Both the position numbers and the translations under genes were made by a program. Positions 22,933-36,417 of a DNA stretch of 64,000 nt are shown here, in pieces. Below the pieces are notes generated by a model. It was given only the letters and a program-made list of their open reading frames with translations, was not told where the DNA came from and did not search any database. Source of the stretch: Symbiodinium natans. Its lineage: Eukaryota; Sar; Dinophyceae; Suessiales; Symbiodiniaceae. Numbering within the stretch: the first letter of the stretch is position 1; each line of letters starts with the position of its first letter. The stretch lies in assembly GCA_905221605.1 (NCBI GenBank), contig CAJNDS010002710.1:244701-308700 (forward strand), read 5' to 3'.

Positions 22933-24600
22933 GCTTTTGGTGAAGCTTCATGGGTCGTCGCCTTCCTGCCTCCCCCAGCGACAGCAGCCTGGAGCAGTAG
23001 GAAGGTATCAGGCCAGCTCCAATCAGCAACCAAAGCAGCGCGCGCTGTTTCGGTTCTTCATAACAACTATCGTCCGACACGACTCACGACAGATCCCAAA
23101 TCGAACTGCCTCGGCGCGGCGCTCGAAAAGACGTGCTCTGGCTCGGTCCCGTGCGCGTGCTGTTTGCAGGCAAAACGCCGTTGTGTCCTTTGCTTCGTAT
23201 TGGGGCCCGCAAGCCTTCTGAAGCTTTGAGGATGGGCCTAATGCCGGCCCGGGGCCCGGCTGGAGAGGCCGCGGCCTGGAACCCAATGGCGCAGGCAGGG
23301 TTTGGGATGGTTCGCGTACTACCTCCCCCGACCTGGGCGTCCAAAACATTTATTTTCCACAAGATTGCTCACCGGTCTGATTGAAGATTCTTGTGGGTTC
23401 GCTCTGATTCTCTGACTCTCATTGACTCTTTTGCCTCTCTCTCTCTCTCTGACTCTAACTCTCTCTCGCTCTTTGAGTCTGTCTGTCTTTATTTCTGTCT
23501 TTTTTTCTTTCATTCCTTCTTTCTTTCCACTGCTTTCTTTATTTCCACTGCTTTCTTTCCTTCCACTGTTTAACATGCTCATGTCTGAACACAACGAAGG
23601 GTACTGCAGCCTAACCATCTGACGTGCTCCTGATGCTATGTTCCTGATCTGGTCTGGAGGTCCACTTTATAACTACTAGTGCATGAAACATACAAAAAGG
23701 AGCATAAGTATGAATATACATTAACAATTCTTTAGGTAGATACGGCTGTCGCGCAGGCGAAAGGCGCCTGGGGTGGAAAAGGTGGCTGGATGCCGCCCGG
23801 GGCGCAGGCCCACGTGCAGAACTCCAGGATGTGGGGCGCAGTCCGAAGTTTGTTGAGCAATAAAGCCCCGAAGGCCAGAAAGCGTTTCAGAAGGGCTGGC
23901 CATGGGGTGCGTGTGCTCTTTGCATGTGTTTTTGCATGTTTGAACTTCATGACAATGTTGATTTCTCAAAGATTTTGTGACCGAACTCTCGAGACTCTGT
24001 GCTTCATGCTATCTTGACTTGCAAAGAACAGGTTCGTAAGAGAGTAAGAAAAAGCAATACTTAATGAATTGATTCATGAGTCTTGTGCTTTCTCATTTGG
24101 TCACAAACTATACCAAGCATACAGACTTCCACGAGGGTTGTAAGGATAAGTAATATGAACAAGGTCGTGGAGTGTCCAGGCAGTGGTAAAGGGGTCCACA
24201 GCAATTCGTTAAGTAGTTGTAGGTCCAAACCCCATGTATGTTTAGTCGTCCTAGTTGTGGCCGACTCCGGCTGTAGCAACACATCAAGACTTGGACATTT
24301 GTTATACTGCTGTCTCTTAACAAGTAATCTTCTGCAGGTCCCAGCTTTACGTCTTGTTGGCAGGGAAAGGGGCTTAGAATCTTACACAGATTCGCAAGTT
24401 CACTTCGGCACGCGGTTTAACTGGAAAATGCAAGCCTCCGTAAGGGCCCAACCCTCACTCCTTCGGCCCGCTCCTTTGGCCCATTTCCTTTGGCGCACGC
24501 CTTGGGCCCCAGGCGCTCCAGCTCCGCACCCCCAGCTCGGTGCCTCCTCGCGTGGTACCAGCAAGAAGCGACGTGCCGGGAGCTGAAAACTTGGGGCAAA
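22933..24600. other. No supported gene; CT-rich tract
   Basis: 23395-23580 is a degenerate CT-rich simple repeat (CTCTCTCTGACTCT, then CTTTCTTTCC). I looked here for the first ATPase domain of the eEF3-like gene and found nothing convincing. Confidence 0.35.
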
Positions 24601-24610
24601 GTGGCAGCTA

Positions 24611-24750
24611 CCCCTAAACCCTAAACCCTAAACCCTAAACCCTAAACCCTAAACCCTAAACCCTAAACCCTAAACCCTACACCCTAAACCCTAAACCCTA
24701 AACCCTAAACCCTAAACCCTAAACCCTAAACCCTAAACCTGAAACCCTAA
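24611..24750. repeat. Interstitial telomere-like array, CCCTAAA
   Basis: About twenty nearly perfect CCCTAAA heptamers. They lie upstream of the first candidate exon of the eEF3-like gene (24788). Confidence 0.95.
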
Positions 24751-24787
24751 ATGGAATTCAGCACGTCATGCATCTGATTCCTCCCAG

Positions 24788-25015
24788 ATGCATCCAGATA
24801 CGAAGCGGCCTGACAGCCAGAATTTCGATTCGCTGTGCGTTGGGGTTCCCGCGACATGTTGGAGGAGGATGAGAGGAGTTTCGACGTTGTCCTTATGTTC
24901 TGCATTTGGAACTCCTTGTCGTACACTGAGCAACCATGACATGTTGTCTGTCATTGTTGTGGAGCGGCAGAACCGCAGCCATTACGGCCACATCCAAGCA
25001 AGATCTCACGAGATG
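24788..25015 (+). CDS. Candidate exon 1 of eEF3-like gene (remnant of first ATPase domain)
   Basis: Follows an acceptor (cctcccag) and ends at a GC donor in phase 0, giving 76 codons. TLSNHDMLSVIVVERQ sits where the first-domain H-loop (ISHDxxFL) is expected, followed by SHYGHIQ, which resembles the YxGN motif. The upstream Walker B is not recognisable. It joins in frame to the next exon. Weak but consistent. Confidence 0.35.
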
Positions 25016-28000
25016 GCAGAAGGCCAAAAGTAGACCAAGCAAATAACTAAGTAAGAGTTTCGGGTTTAGGGTTTAGGGTTAGGGTTTAAGGTTTAGGGTC
25101 TAGGGTTTAGGGTTTAGGGTTTAGGGTTTAGGGTTCAGGGAACAGGACCGAAGTTCGGTGTGTCCGAGCCATCTTGGGCGCTCGACATGGCCATGACCTC
25201 GCCAGCCGCTGTGCCAGTCTCTGGTGGCTACAAGGAGAAAGACGATGCCCCGTGGCCACGAAGTTATCAGGGTTTAGGGTTTCGGGTTTGGGGTTTAGGG
25301 TTTACAGAACCATTGCCACAATGGAATCCTCTCCTAGAAATTGAAACATGGAACCAAACAGAGGCTCCGGCAGAGTATCCCTACAGGAGAGCTCAACCCC
25401 AGAGAAAATCGTGCAGCGAACGCAGGAAAGTGTCCCAGGAATGCAAAATCCCGCAGAGAATTCTCCGAATGGGAAGTGGGCCAAGACGAGAAAATCGCAG
25501 AATCTCATTCAACATCCAACACACAGCGAGCGATGTGTCATGATCGTTGGCATTGCCGCTCTTCAAGTCAACCTGAGAAGCTTGGACAAATCATAGGCGC
25601 CTCAACAATCCGACGTGCGAAGTCTGAAGTGGTGGCTCAGGTGCTGCTGGGAAGGCTACCGCCCTTGCAGAAGGAAACTCTGAGCCTGTGTGATTGTTCT
25701 TGCCCTGAAGTGATGCGGGAGTCTAAGCTGTGAGGTTTGTTTTGACAGTTAAGGGTTGCTCAGATTGACGGTGATTCAATGTTTCCCTACGCACGACACT
25801 GAATTCCAAGAACTAGAAGATTCCCGACCTCCGCACCACAAACCGAAGGAGCTGGGGCGGTCGAAGGTTTTGGTGGATCTGGTAGCTGCCGGGCTGCCAA
25901 AGTGTGATCAGTTTAGTTGCAGGTTCGGGATGCGTATGCAGGATTCAGATTCAGTGGGTTTGGAGAATCGACTGCGAAAGAGCGTGCTTTTTGGCCACCT
26001 CAACCTCAAGCCATCGACCCCCCACTTCCCACACGCACGCCCAAGGAGGAGCCGCACGAGGGCCACAGGTTCACCTTCCCACTGCCCGGGCCGCTCAACG
26101 GCGTCACGACGCGGGGCAAGGCAGACTGCCCTCGCCAGGGAAGTTTGTGTGAAGCTCCGAAAGACTGGAGCCCGTTCCCAGGCGTTCCAAACCAAACCAC
26201 ATCTCCGCAAAACCCTGAGCCTAAGCCTAGACCCTAAACCCTAAACCCTAAACCCTAGACCCTAGACCCTAGACCCTAGACCCTAGACCCTAGACCCTAG
26301 ACCCTAGCCCTAGACCCTAGACCCTAGACCCTAGACCCTAGACCCTAGACCCTAGACCCTAGACCCTAGACCCTAGACCCTAGACCCTAGACCCTAGACC
26401 CTAAACCCTAAACCCTAAACCCTAAACCCTAAACCCTAAACCCTAAACCCTAAACCCTAAACCCTAAACCCTAAACCCTAAACCTCCATCCACTCAGAAT
26501 TCTGAACAAACGTTCTGGGAAGGCCATCCTGAAGATGTGCGGGGTCACCTACCAGCGCCTCGGACTTGTCAAATGCAACACGGAATCTCGTGCAGGCTAG
26601 GCTTCTAAGGGTTTGGGGTTTAGGGTTTAGGGTTTAGGGCTAGGCTTGGGTTCAGTGTTGCTTGAGCATGCGGAAGAACGACACAGCCGTTCTTCATCGA
26701 TTAAGAGGCAGGAGAGAAGCAAGGAACACCGTCGGGTGCGGTTGCTGGTCACGCATTGTGTGCTTGCATATGACCCCTTGTTTGCACGCATGCATGGGTG
26801 CACCTGTGCGTAGAGCGTAGAGGGGAGCCCGTTCCGCTCGCTGCTATGAAATATATGGTTCAGGCTTTTGAGATTTGGGACCTTAAGCCCTAAACCCTAA
26901 ACCCTAAACCCGATGTGGCTCGCCCAGGTACCCAGAGCAACCACAGCCTGCGGTGCGCAATGCAGAGCTCAGTGTGTCCCAGGCCCCCGGGGCCCAGGGT
27001 GTCCTCAGAATAGGACTCTCATGTTTGTTGAATTTGGGGCTTGAGCAGCATCATTGGGCATTTTTGGGGCCTGTTACTACTTCCCCTCCCCGCGCCTGAC
27101 ATGAACTCGCGCAAGCAGTCTGTTCACATCACAGTTCATGGAAGAGCCCAGAGCTGTAAAACCAAGGTTGAACCGATGTGTTGCCTTCGTGGGGCTGCAC
27201 AGAGTAGCTTGAGAACTAGCTGCAGTGGCGAACCCCTGCAAGAGCAGCATACCTGAGAACAGATGATTGAACGGTGTTCTTGGAGAGTTCGAGGGCTGCC
27301 TCGTCCAGGGCATTGCCAGGCGCCTCTTGAAGTTTGCCCTTGTGACCTTCTGTTGTGGCTTCTCCACGGCATCCCTCACCATTGTCTTCCTCATCCGGCC
27401 TCTTCCCACACCGCCTACGTCTGCCTCTACCCAGAGCGTGTCTTCTGCTTCGAGCAGTTGGCTTGTATGAAAGAGGAGCTTGACAACTCCATGGTCGAGT
27501 TGCGGTCATCTGCCTTGGAAAGGTTCCGCCTTGCTGTTCAATCTGGCACCGCCTCGACATCTGCCTCACCTCTTTGGTAGCAACACGGTATCGTATCTCG
27601 CAGCAGTCACCATCTCCAAAGAAATTGAGGCTTGTCTTTTCACAATCCAACTTTCCCCCAGCTTGGAAGCTGGTAGTTTGTGGGTCCATGATTCACTCCA
27701 TACTCATGTACTCTCTCCTAACTCGTACATCTAGATTCAACTTATAAACAAATTCATCGTGTCTTTACAATGAAGTCGTCATACTACCATCGAGTCATCG
27801 AGGCCTCGGCTGAGTGCTCTAATCAGTACCAGTATCAAGCAGAGCTGGCCTATCACTATGGCTTTATCGAAACGGTTCGCTGGATCTGGAAGAATTTCAA
27901 AAGTGGCAAGAGTGGTCCTCTTCTAAGCATCCATGCCTTTCCTGCCCATGACTTCCGCATGCACCTAGCGCTTGATAGCATCGTTTACCTGATCACCAAT

Positions 28001-31000
28001 AGCCACCTGGGTTCTGTTCTCCTTGCCGTCCATGCCCACCGAGACGTTGCTTTTGCTTCGTTGGCTCTGCTCGATCCGAAGACTTTTTCAAGGCTGCCAG
28101 ACATCAGTGCTTTTGTGATGACACCAACCCCAATTGATACGTGCCTGTGGGGACTGCTTGTGGAGGGTGCAAATAATGGCTCGCTGAACGACGACTGAAC
28201 CACTTCAAAGTTTATACGGAATACCCTGCTGGGTATTGCTGACAGCGGCCAGAGAGGCGAGTGACACACAAAGGTTCTTTGCACATAGAACAAGCTGCAG
28301 CTACTAAACCCTGAAACCTTAAACCCTAAACCCTAAGTCAACCGCTGTGCAGGCCAGCCGTGTGGCACTGATGGGGCCCATGGGCTCCGGACGATCCACG
28401 CTGCTGAAGGTGGGCACTGGTCTGGGATTCGAGCTTCAAGTGTCTCGGGCTTGGGGTGCAGGTTCAAGCTACGCTTTGACTAGTCAGGTGAAGGATTCGG
28501 CATCGAAGCCCCAGGACACCCTACGTGAATCTTGGAACCCTTTAATCCTAGGCCTCAAGAAACCGTCGTGAACTGCAAATGATCTGCCGTAACGGTAGGC
28601 CGCCTATGGAAACGCCAGAACCGAACCACAACCTGTGGGCAGATTTGGCCATTCACAGGCACTGGTAAAACTCTGGCCATTTCGCACGTGCTGTAAATAT
28701 GGACGTTCTCATCGTGCGAGCCTGGATGCTCTGACCATTCGCACGCGCTGGATTCACGGACGTTGTCATCGTGTGGGCATGGGTGCTCTGACCATTCGCA
28801 CGCACTGGTACCACGGACGCTACCATCGTGTTGTCACGGATGCTCTGGCCATTTGCACGCATTGGTACTACGGACGTTATCATCGTGCGGGCATGAATGC
28901 TCTGATCATTCGCGTGCACTGGAGCACGGACGTTATCATCGTGCGGGCATGGATGCTCTGATCATTCGCGTGCACTGGAGCACGGACGTTATCATCGTGC
29001 GGGCATGGATGCTCTGACCATTCGCACGCGCTGGTACGACGGATGTTATCATCGTGCTCTCATGAAGTCCGGTCAGGTGTCAAAACCCAAACGAAAAGCA
29101 ACCCAAGCGAAAAGCATCTTTGTGCGATGCACACACGTCAGTGCCCAAGACTCGCAAGGCGATGTGTGACAAGCCCACAGAAGACGCAGTTTTCACGCCA
29201 AGAAATGCATCCGCGGACAGTGCCCCAAAATCCCCAAATCGTGCTGTTTTCAGTGGCCCTATAACCCCACCCACCCCAAGTCCATAAGCTTGCCACGCCT
29301 GCCAGTGTTTTCGACCTCTCAGGACAAGAAAGACACGCGATCCGGTACGCGATCGTTCCTGACAACAGTGACAGTCTGAAATCCCTAATGTACTAGTTCC
29401 TGCAACCTTGAGCTTTTTTTTTTTTCTTTTTTCTTTTTTTCTAACACTTGACGAACAAGCCCTAGGCCCTAAGCTAACATCAAGCCCAGGACCTGAATCA
29501 GGAAGCGCCACACAACTGACCCCAGACAGATAGTCAATACGACCTCAATGCCGTTGGTGTGTTGCTGACTTCGTTTTTGCACGCTCAAAGTTTGGATTCT
29601 TGCAAGGTGCTGAGCGGGCGACTGCTGCCCACCCACGGGTCCGTTCAGCGCGTGGTGGGAGCAAGTGCATGCCTCAGTTGATGTTTTTCAGTGCGGTTCC
29701 GCTGTATGTCCCAGAAAGCGAGGGGTGTTGCACTTCTGGGCTGGGGTCCTTGAAATGTTGGGTTGCAAGGTTTGTCAGTCGCAGGAGTTTGGTGGAAAGC
29801 AAGGAATGACTGGTAGCGAGGCAGCTTTAAGGTACTGCCTTAGGCCGCTGCCTCCCGCCCCTACTCCTAGAACCCTTCAGAAACCTTGAGCAACTTCAAG
29901 GCACCCCCAATCTCCAAAGCGGACATCGTCCTCCCCAAAACCTGCGGCGAGAGGAGTAGCGTACGTCTGCAAGCATTCGCTGCAACGCTTCGGGCACTTC
30001 AAGGACGCCCAGCAGGGGGGTTGGTAGCTCCGGGGAGTGGGAGGTTGGGATTATTGACAGCAACTGGGAGACTTCAGCGAGCAGAATGGCCAATGCACCA
30101 AGGTCGTTGCCTAGGCCTTCGAATCTGCCTGGGTAAAGTGCAGTCTCAAGCTTCAAGGGCCAAGGGGCCAGTCTCGAAGCCGAGACTTCGCCTACTCAAG
30201 ACAATAACAAAAAGAAGACAGCTAAAACAAGAGCCTTCATTCCATTTCTGTAGCCGGAGGATGCGACGGCCTTGCAGTACATGCTCTGGCGCTATGCAGA
30301 CCACCGACCCTTGGGAGTAATTTGAAGAGAGGTCTCTTTGTTTCTCTGGCTCAGGGCTTCAGCTCCTGGAGCTTGGTGTACATGGTGCAGCAAGGTTTGC
30401 AAAGGGTCTTAGGAGAGGGTTTTGCCAGGAGGGACCTCCTGCCTCTCTGCCCGTGAATTTTGGAACCTCCAAAAACCTAACAAAGCACGTGTTTGGCGTT
30501 CACCTCGAGCAATGAGCCCTGGAACCCGAAAAAGCTTTCTTTAATTCAACATATGGCTGCTACCAGTTTACCAAGTACGAACATGCAACCATAGAAGGGC
30601 TCAATTCTTAGACCCTGCAAGCCCTCTCAGCCAAGGGGACAAAGAATCGCTGGCAGTGGCATCAGAGGTCCTCACGGCAGAGGAGAAAGCCCTGAGGACC
30701 CGGCGTTGTTCATAGGGCCTCGAGTTGCACCTTGGCTCCTGAATCCCAACACTTACCTCCTGAGACTTCACCCCAAAAAGGCCATTTTGCAGCCCCCAAG
30801 CGACACATGCTGCGACCCATGCTCAATGCCGGCAGAGCAGGGGAAGCCCTGCAGTTCCCCGCAAGCCCCCCCGAAAAATATTCCGCCAGCCCCTGTCGCC
30901 TTTTGAAGGAAGCAGCGCTGGCAACTCGACCGGGCAACAGGACTTCCCCAGCGTTGTGGCGAGGGCGAGGCCAGGCTGTATCGACACGATCGTTGCAATT

Positions 31001-34000
31001 TGTGGATTTTACAAAGACAAGAACGGAAGCTCCGAAGCCTGGAATGACTTGCGCAACCCCCAATATGGCCTGTCAGCCACAAAAGTGGGGTTTATGTTGC
31101 CAGAACCCAGTACAGCAGCTCTTGAGGTTCAGCTCTGCAGCAGTGTCGCTCAGGCCGATGTGCCTGTTGTACCTGAGACTGCATGTGACCGGCGCTGCAA
31201 TGCATCCGGGGAGTTGGAGCCACTTGGATTCAGTCGTCTATGGTTCGCGCAGAGAGCATGCGCAAGTACTTTTATGTTTTCGTAGTTTTCTGCAGCTTTC
31301 ATTGACCGTGTAGGTTGTTTGGCTCCACGAAAGCACAAGGCATAACTAACTCAGTTGGTCGGGACAGGCACACGCGGTTCCAACATGAACTGAGGCCTTC
31401 AAAGCCCAAACACCCTCAGGAGACCCAAGAGCTTCTGAAGTCTGAGGTACCAGGTCAAGTGGGTGCAGCACGACCAGAAGACCTGGGTCAAGAAAGAGGT
31501 CCTGGTCCAGATGGGCCACTTTGTCTTGGAGTTTGTATTCCGAAGTGCAGGGTCGGCTTTCAGATGTGGGGGGCATGGGCCAGAGCAGAGACGCTCTCAA
31601 ATGCCTTTCGCGGGCGCACGGTCACCATGGCACATGCCTTCACATTCTACCTTGTAGAGCTTGATGTTTGAGATAGAAGGGCCTTGCGGTTGCAGGCGAA
31701 GTGACGCAAGTTTGTTTTTTTTTGTTCCCTTCGCACGCACGCCCATGCATGGCGGCAGAGCGGCTGAGACAAGCTGCTGCTTTGGACCCGGTGCTGGCCT
31801 CTGCAGGAGCCAGCACTCAGGAGCGGAAAGAGCAAGAGCTCGTGGCCCGGGGGCTGAGGCGGGCGCCGAGCTGGCAGCAGACCGGCTCGCAGACACAGCG
31901 CGAGCTCCTGGCGGCCGCGCACAGCGCCGAGGAGCGGGAGAGGGCCGGGTGGGTGCTCTCCACGCAGGACGTGGAGCAGCACATGCCGTCGCTGGACCTC
32001 GACAGACATGCTGCCCATGCTGCTGGCCCGGCTGTAGCAGAAGGAGCAGAAGAAGAAGAGGTCCTGGAGCAAGACGAGGAGCTGGAGTCCGACGCCCCGT
32101 CAGGCTCCATGCCTCGTGGTGGGGTGGCGGGAGCCGCTACGAGGCAGCCTTACTGTATCGTCTTGGGCGAGACGGTTGCGCCTACTCCTGAGACTCCTGG
32201 GACGCCGGGGCCGACTGCTGCTACGGCTGTTCCTGAAGGCGAAAGAATAGAGGCCAAAGCCGAAGCTGAGGCTCCTGGGCTGCCGCCGGGACCTGCCGCT
32301 CCTGTTCTGGAAGAAGGCGGAAGAAGGGAGGCCTTGGAAGAGGAGCCTCCTTTGAAGCAAAAGAACAGCCTGGTCCCCACGATGGTCACGCTCGCAGAGA
32401 GCCCAATGGAGGCAGTGGCTGCCTTAGGCGAGCGACTGGTGGGCCAGCTGCTACAGACGCAGAACACCTTGCTCCAGGAGATGCGGCAGGCCCACGAGGT
32501 GCGGGAGGACTCACTCCTGCAGCAGCACCTGCAGCGTGAGGACGAGCAGGAGAGGCGGAGCCACCTGAGAGAGGCGCAGCTCGCCGAGAAGCTCCTGGAG
32601 TCCGAGGTCGCCCGGGCCAAGCTGAGCAAGTGCGGCTGCAGGGCAAGCTGCTGGAGTGCGAGGTCGCCAGGGCCAGCTGGCCAGAAAGGAGGGCGGCGGC
32701 AGTTCCGCGCCTTCAATGGAGGTCCCCAAGCAGCTCAAGGCCGAGGCCCCGATCTCCGGCAAGCTGCTGCTGGTGTGCGACGAGCCCGCCTCGCTCCGGC
32801 ACTGCGGCTGGCGCATCAGCACCTTGAACACCTCCGGCCACGCTGTCTCCCACCTCCCGCCAGAGATCGAAGAGGCCTGGCAGGCCTTGGACCTACAGGG
32901 GCTCTTCGACCGCCGCGGCGAGCTCACCGAGAGGGAGCTCTTGCCTCTCGCAGTCCCTCAGCCCTCAAAACACTCTGCGGGACCTTCCGGGAGTTCTTGG
33001 AGGAGGCGGGCGCAGTGGTCCAGCCGGATGGCTCGGTCCCTATGCTGGATGCGCGCCTCGCGGCCTCGCGCTTTGGGATTCCAGTTTTTTTTCTCTCTCT
33101 CAGAACCTTTCCTTTTTTCTCTTTCTTCTCAGAGAACACAAACACAGAAAAAAAAAGAAGCCGAAGGCTGCGCGGCCCTGAGCCTTCAGCTGAACGCCCG
33201 GAGCTGCTGCGGCGCCGCCACCTTGAAGCAGTTCCAGGCCGACCTGCTGCGGCTCTGGCGCAGCGCCTACAGCCCCGTGCCTCTCTGTCACCTCATGGCG
33301 AACTTGGGGCGGCGCCTCCTGGGCTGCCTGGATGTGGAACATGGCAAGAGCATCTTCACGGTGCGCGTCATACTGCTCAGCAACGTGGACCAGAGTCGGC
33401 AGATCCTCAAGTTGGGCAAAGCCTTCATGGACCTCACGACTCACTACTACCCCTCCAACCTTGTCTGAGACTACAAACGTGCCGCTGGCCTGACGCGGGC
33501 CGAGCTGCGCTGTACAGCCGTGTATAGCGCCGAAGGCCTTGCCAAGGACATCGAGCAGATCGCCCACGAGGCCCTCGAGGCGTCCTGCCCGCAGCACGTC
33601 TTGACAGTGCTGCGATTGGACCCCGGCTCCGCCCGCAAGCGAAAGGAGACAAAGCCTCCTCCTCTGCACACGCTGGTCGACACCTACAAGTACTCCGAGT
33701 TTTACAGTGTCGACTCGCTACCCACCGTTCTGGAAATCCTACAAGACTTGCAGCGCGTCACACCCAAGGAGGCTCGGCGGCAGCGGTTGGAAGCCTGGTC
33801 GAGGCATTGCGCCCGCGTCGAGCTGGATGCCCCCTTGAAACTAAAGACTGCTGGAGACGGCTGGGGTCTGGTGCCCGATAGCAAAAAGTGCAAGGGGAGG
33901 AAACCTTGGAGAATTTTCAAGTATTTTGCAGCATTCGAGGAGATTTTTTTTTAGCTTTTTCAAGCATTTTCGAGCATTTTCAAGCATTTCCGACCTTTTC

Positions 34001-36005
34001 CGACCATTTTCGAGCATTTTGGTAGCATTTTCGAGCTTTTTCAAGCAATTTCGAGTATTTCCAACATTTGCGAATATTTTCATCAATTTCCGACCATGTT
34101 GGAAGCATTTGCGGGCATTCCTGAGCATTGTCGAGCATTTGCGCGCATTTTCGAGCATTTTCCACCGCTGTCGACCACTTTCGATTATTTTGCAGCATGT
34201 TCGATCATTTTCGAGTATTTTGCAGCATTTCCGCACATTTTCGTGCATTTGCGAGCATTTTCGAGCATTTTGAAGCATGTGCGAGAATTTTGAAGTATTT
34301 TCGAGTATTCGAGATCAATTTAAAAGCTTCTTCAAGCATTTCCGAGCATTTCCGAGCATTTCCGAGCATTTCCGACCATTTCCGAGCATTTCTGAGCACT
34401 CTGGAAACTTTTTCGAGCAATTTCGAGCATTGTGCAACATTTTCGAACATTTTTCGACCATTTCCGACCATTTTCTATTGTCGAATATTTTCTTGCGTTT
34501 TCCAGGGCATTTCTGAGCATTGTCGCGCATTTGCGAGCATTTTCGAGCATTTTCCACGACTTGCGACCATTTTTGATCATTTTGGAGCATTTTCGAACAT
34601 TTTCGAGCATTTTGAAGCATTTCCGAGCGTTGTGTGCATTTGCGAGTATTTTCGAGAATTTTCAAGCACGTTCGAGAATTTTCAAATATTTTCGAGCATT
34701 CGAGAGCAATCTTGAGCTTTTTCAAGCATTTTCGAACATTTTCAAGCATTTTCGAGCATTTCCGACCATTTCCAACCATTTTGGTAGCATTTTTTTTCTA
34801 GCTTTTTCGAGCATTTTCGAGCATTTTGTAGCATTGTCGAGCATGTTCGACTTTGTTTCGGGCAGGAAACCTTGAAACTAAAGACTGCTGGAGACGGCTG
34901 AGGCCTGGTGCCCGATAACGCGCCCAGAGCTGGTGCTTGTGAAGCCAGACGGCGAGCGCTAAGATGCGAAGAGCACGTTCTGGAACTTCGTTCAACCCGA
35001 CCTCAGCAGCCTGGAAAGGACGCCCGCAGGGACTCCGGAAGGGACCGCCGTGGTCGAAGTCGGGACAGGCAGCCAGGGACAGGGGAGATAGGAGCCGACG
35101 TCCGGAGCCAGACCGTGGGCATGCAGAAGCCAGGGCGACTCGCTTGCGGACCCAGTTGCACAAGCAGCTGCGTCCCCAATCCCCAACCAGGAACGCAGAG
35201 AAGCCAAAAACGCCAGAAAGGCTGCAGTGCGTCACCTGCGGTCGCTATGTGAAGAACGAGGACACCGCCGTGGACCAGCACGTGATGTCCGTCTTCCACC
35301 TGCGAGCAAAATACACCCTCGTGCCGAGGCCGAGGAGCGCGCCCAGGAGGAGTCCACCCGCACATTTGGCACAGCTGGAACCGAGGCTATGACAATGTCA
35401 AGACAAGCGGCGGGTTGTCAATGCAGGTCGGACAATTTCACGACATCAGGGGCAGACCAGGGGCAATGCCTTGTGTTGCTTTGTGTCATTGGAGGTAGGC
35501 ACTGGCTTCACACAGCAGCTGTTCGAAGAGGCACGCCCCTGTGGCCCCGTGGGCTATGAGTAGATAAGTGCAAGTGCCTTGTCTGGTGATGCTCTGATGC
35601 AGGCCAGTGCCTTCCTAGACCGCCAAGCCCAAGCCAGCCCCTGTGGCGCCACCTGGAAGGGCGGCCAAGCGTGCGGACATCGTGCTGAAGGCGGAGCAGG
35701 TCTGGGAGTCCCTCAACGAGTTCCAGCAAAAGGAGGGTGCAGCGACCTTGGACCGTCTCCGCCAAGCCGACTCGCCCCACTTCATCTGGAGGCCGAAGAT
35801 CGGCAGGTGCTCCTCCTCCACTCGCGGTCCTTGAGCCCCGCCCTCGCGAGTGCGCACGCCTTTCCGCTGGCCTTGGTGCACTGGGACGCCCTCGACGACG
35901 AGCTTCAGCAGCAGCTCGCCCGCCAAGCTGCTCCGAGCTTGACCTTCGACCCCTCCGTTGGCTGGAAGGCGCTCTTCTCCAGGAAACGACAGCTCGAGGT
36001 GCGCG

Positions 36006-36097
<92 letters not shown>

Positions 36098-36376
36098 GTG
36101 CCTTTAAAAAAAAACGTACCACAGGCACCAGCAGTGGAGCCAGCGGTGATGCAGAGGCCTGCGGCCAAGCCAAAGGAGCGGCATAGTGTGATTCTCGTAC
36201 CGAACGAAGACGAAGTCGAGCAGGAGGCAGTGCTGCGGAGGCCTGCGGCAATGCCAGAGGAGTGGCGTCGAGCCGAGATTGATCGTGCGCTCCTCGTAGA
36301 GCGAGCCGAAGCGGCGCCGAAGACGCGCCGCCGCGGCAAGGGGGCAGCAAGCGACTAAAATCAATATGTACATGTG

Positions 36377-36417
<41 letters not shown>

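Noticed and set aside
24611-26483. Chromosome end (true telomere)
   Set aside because: Arrays are short, in both orientations and lie between exons of one gene, so they are interstitial.
33926-34875. Plus and minus frames of 115-195 codons
   Set aside because: Translations of the 10-bp GCATTTTCGA array; all frames are open for the same reason.
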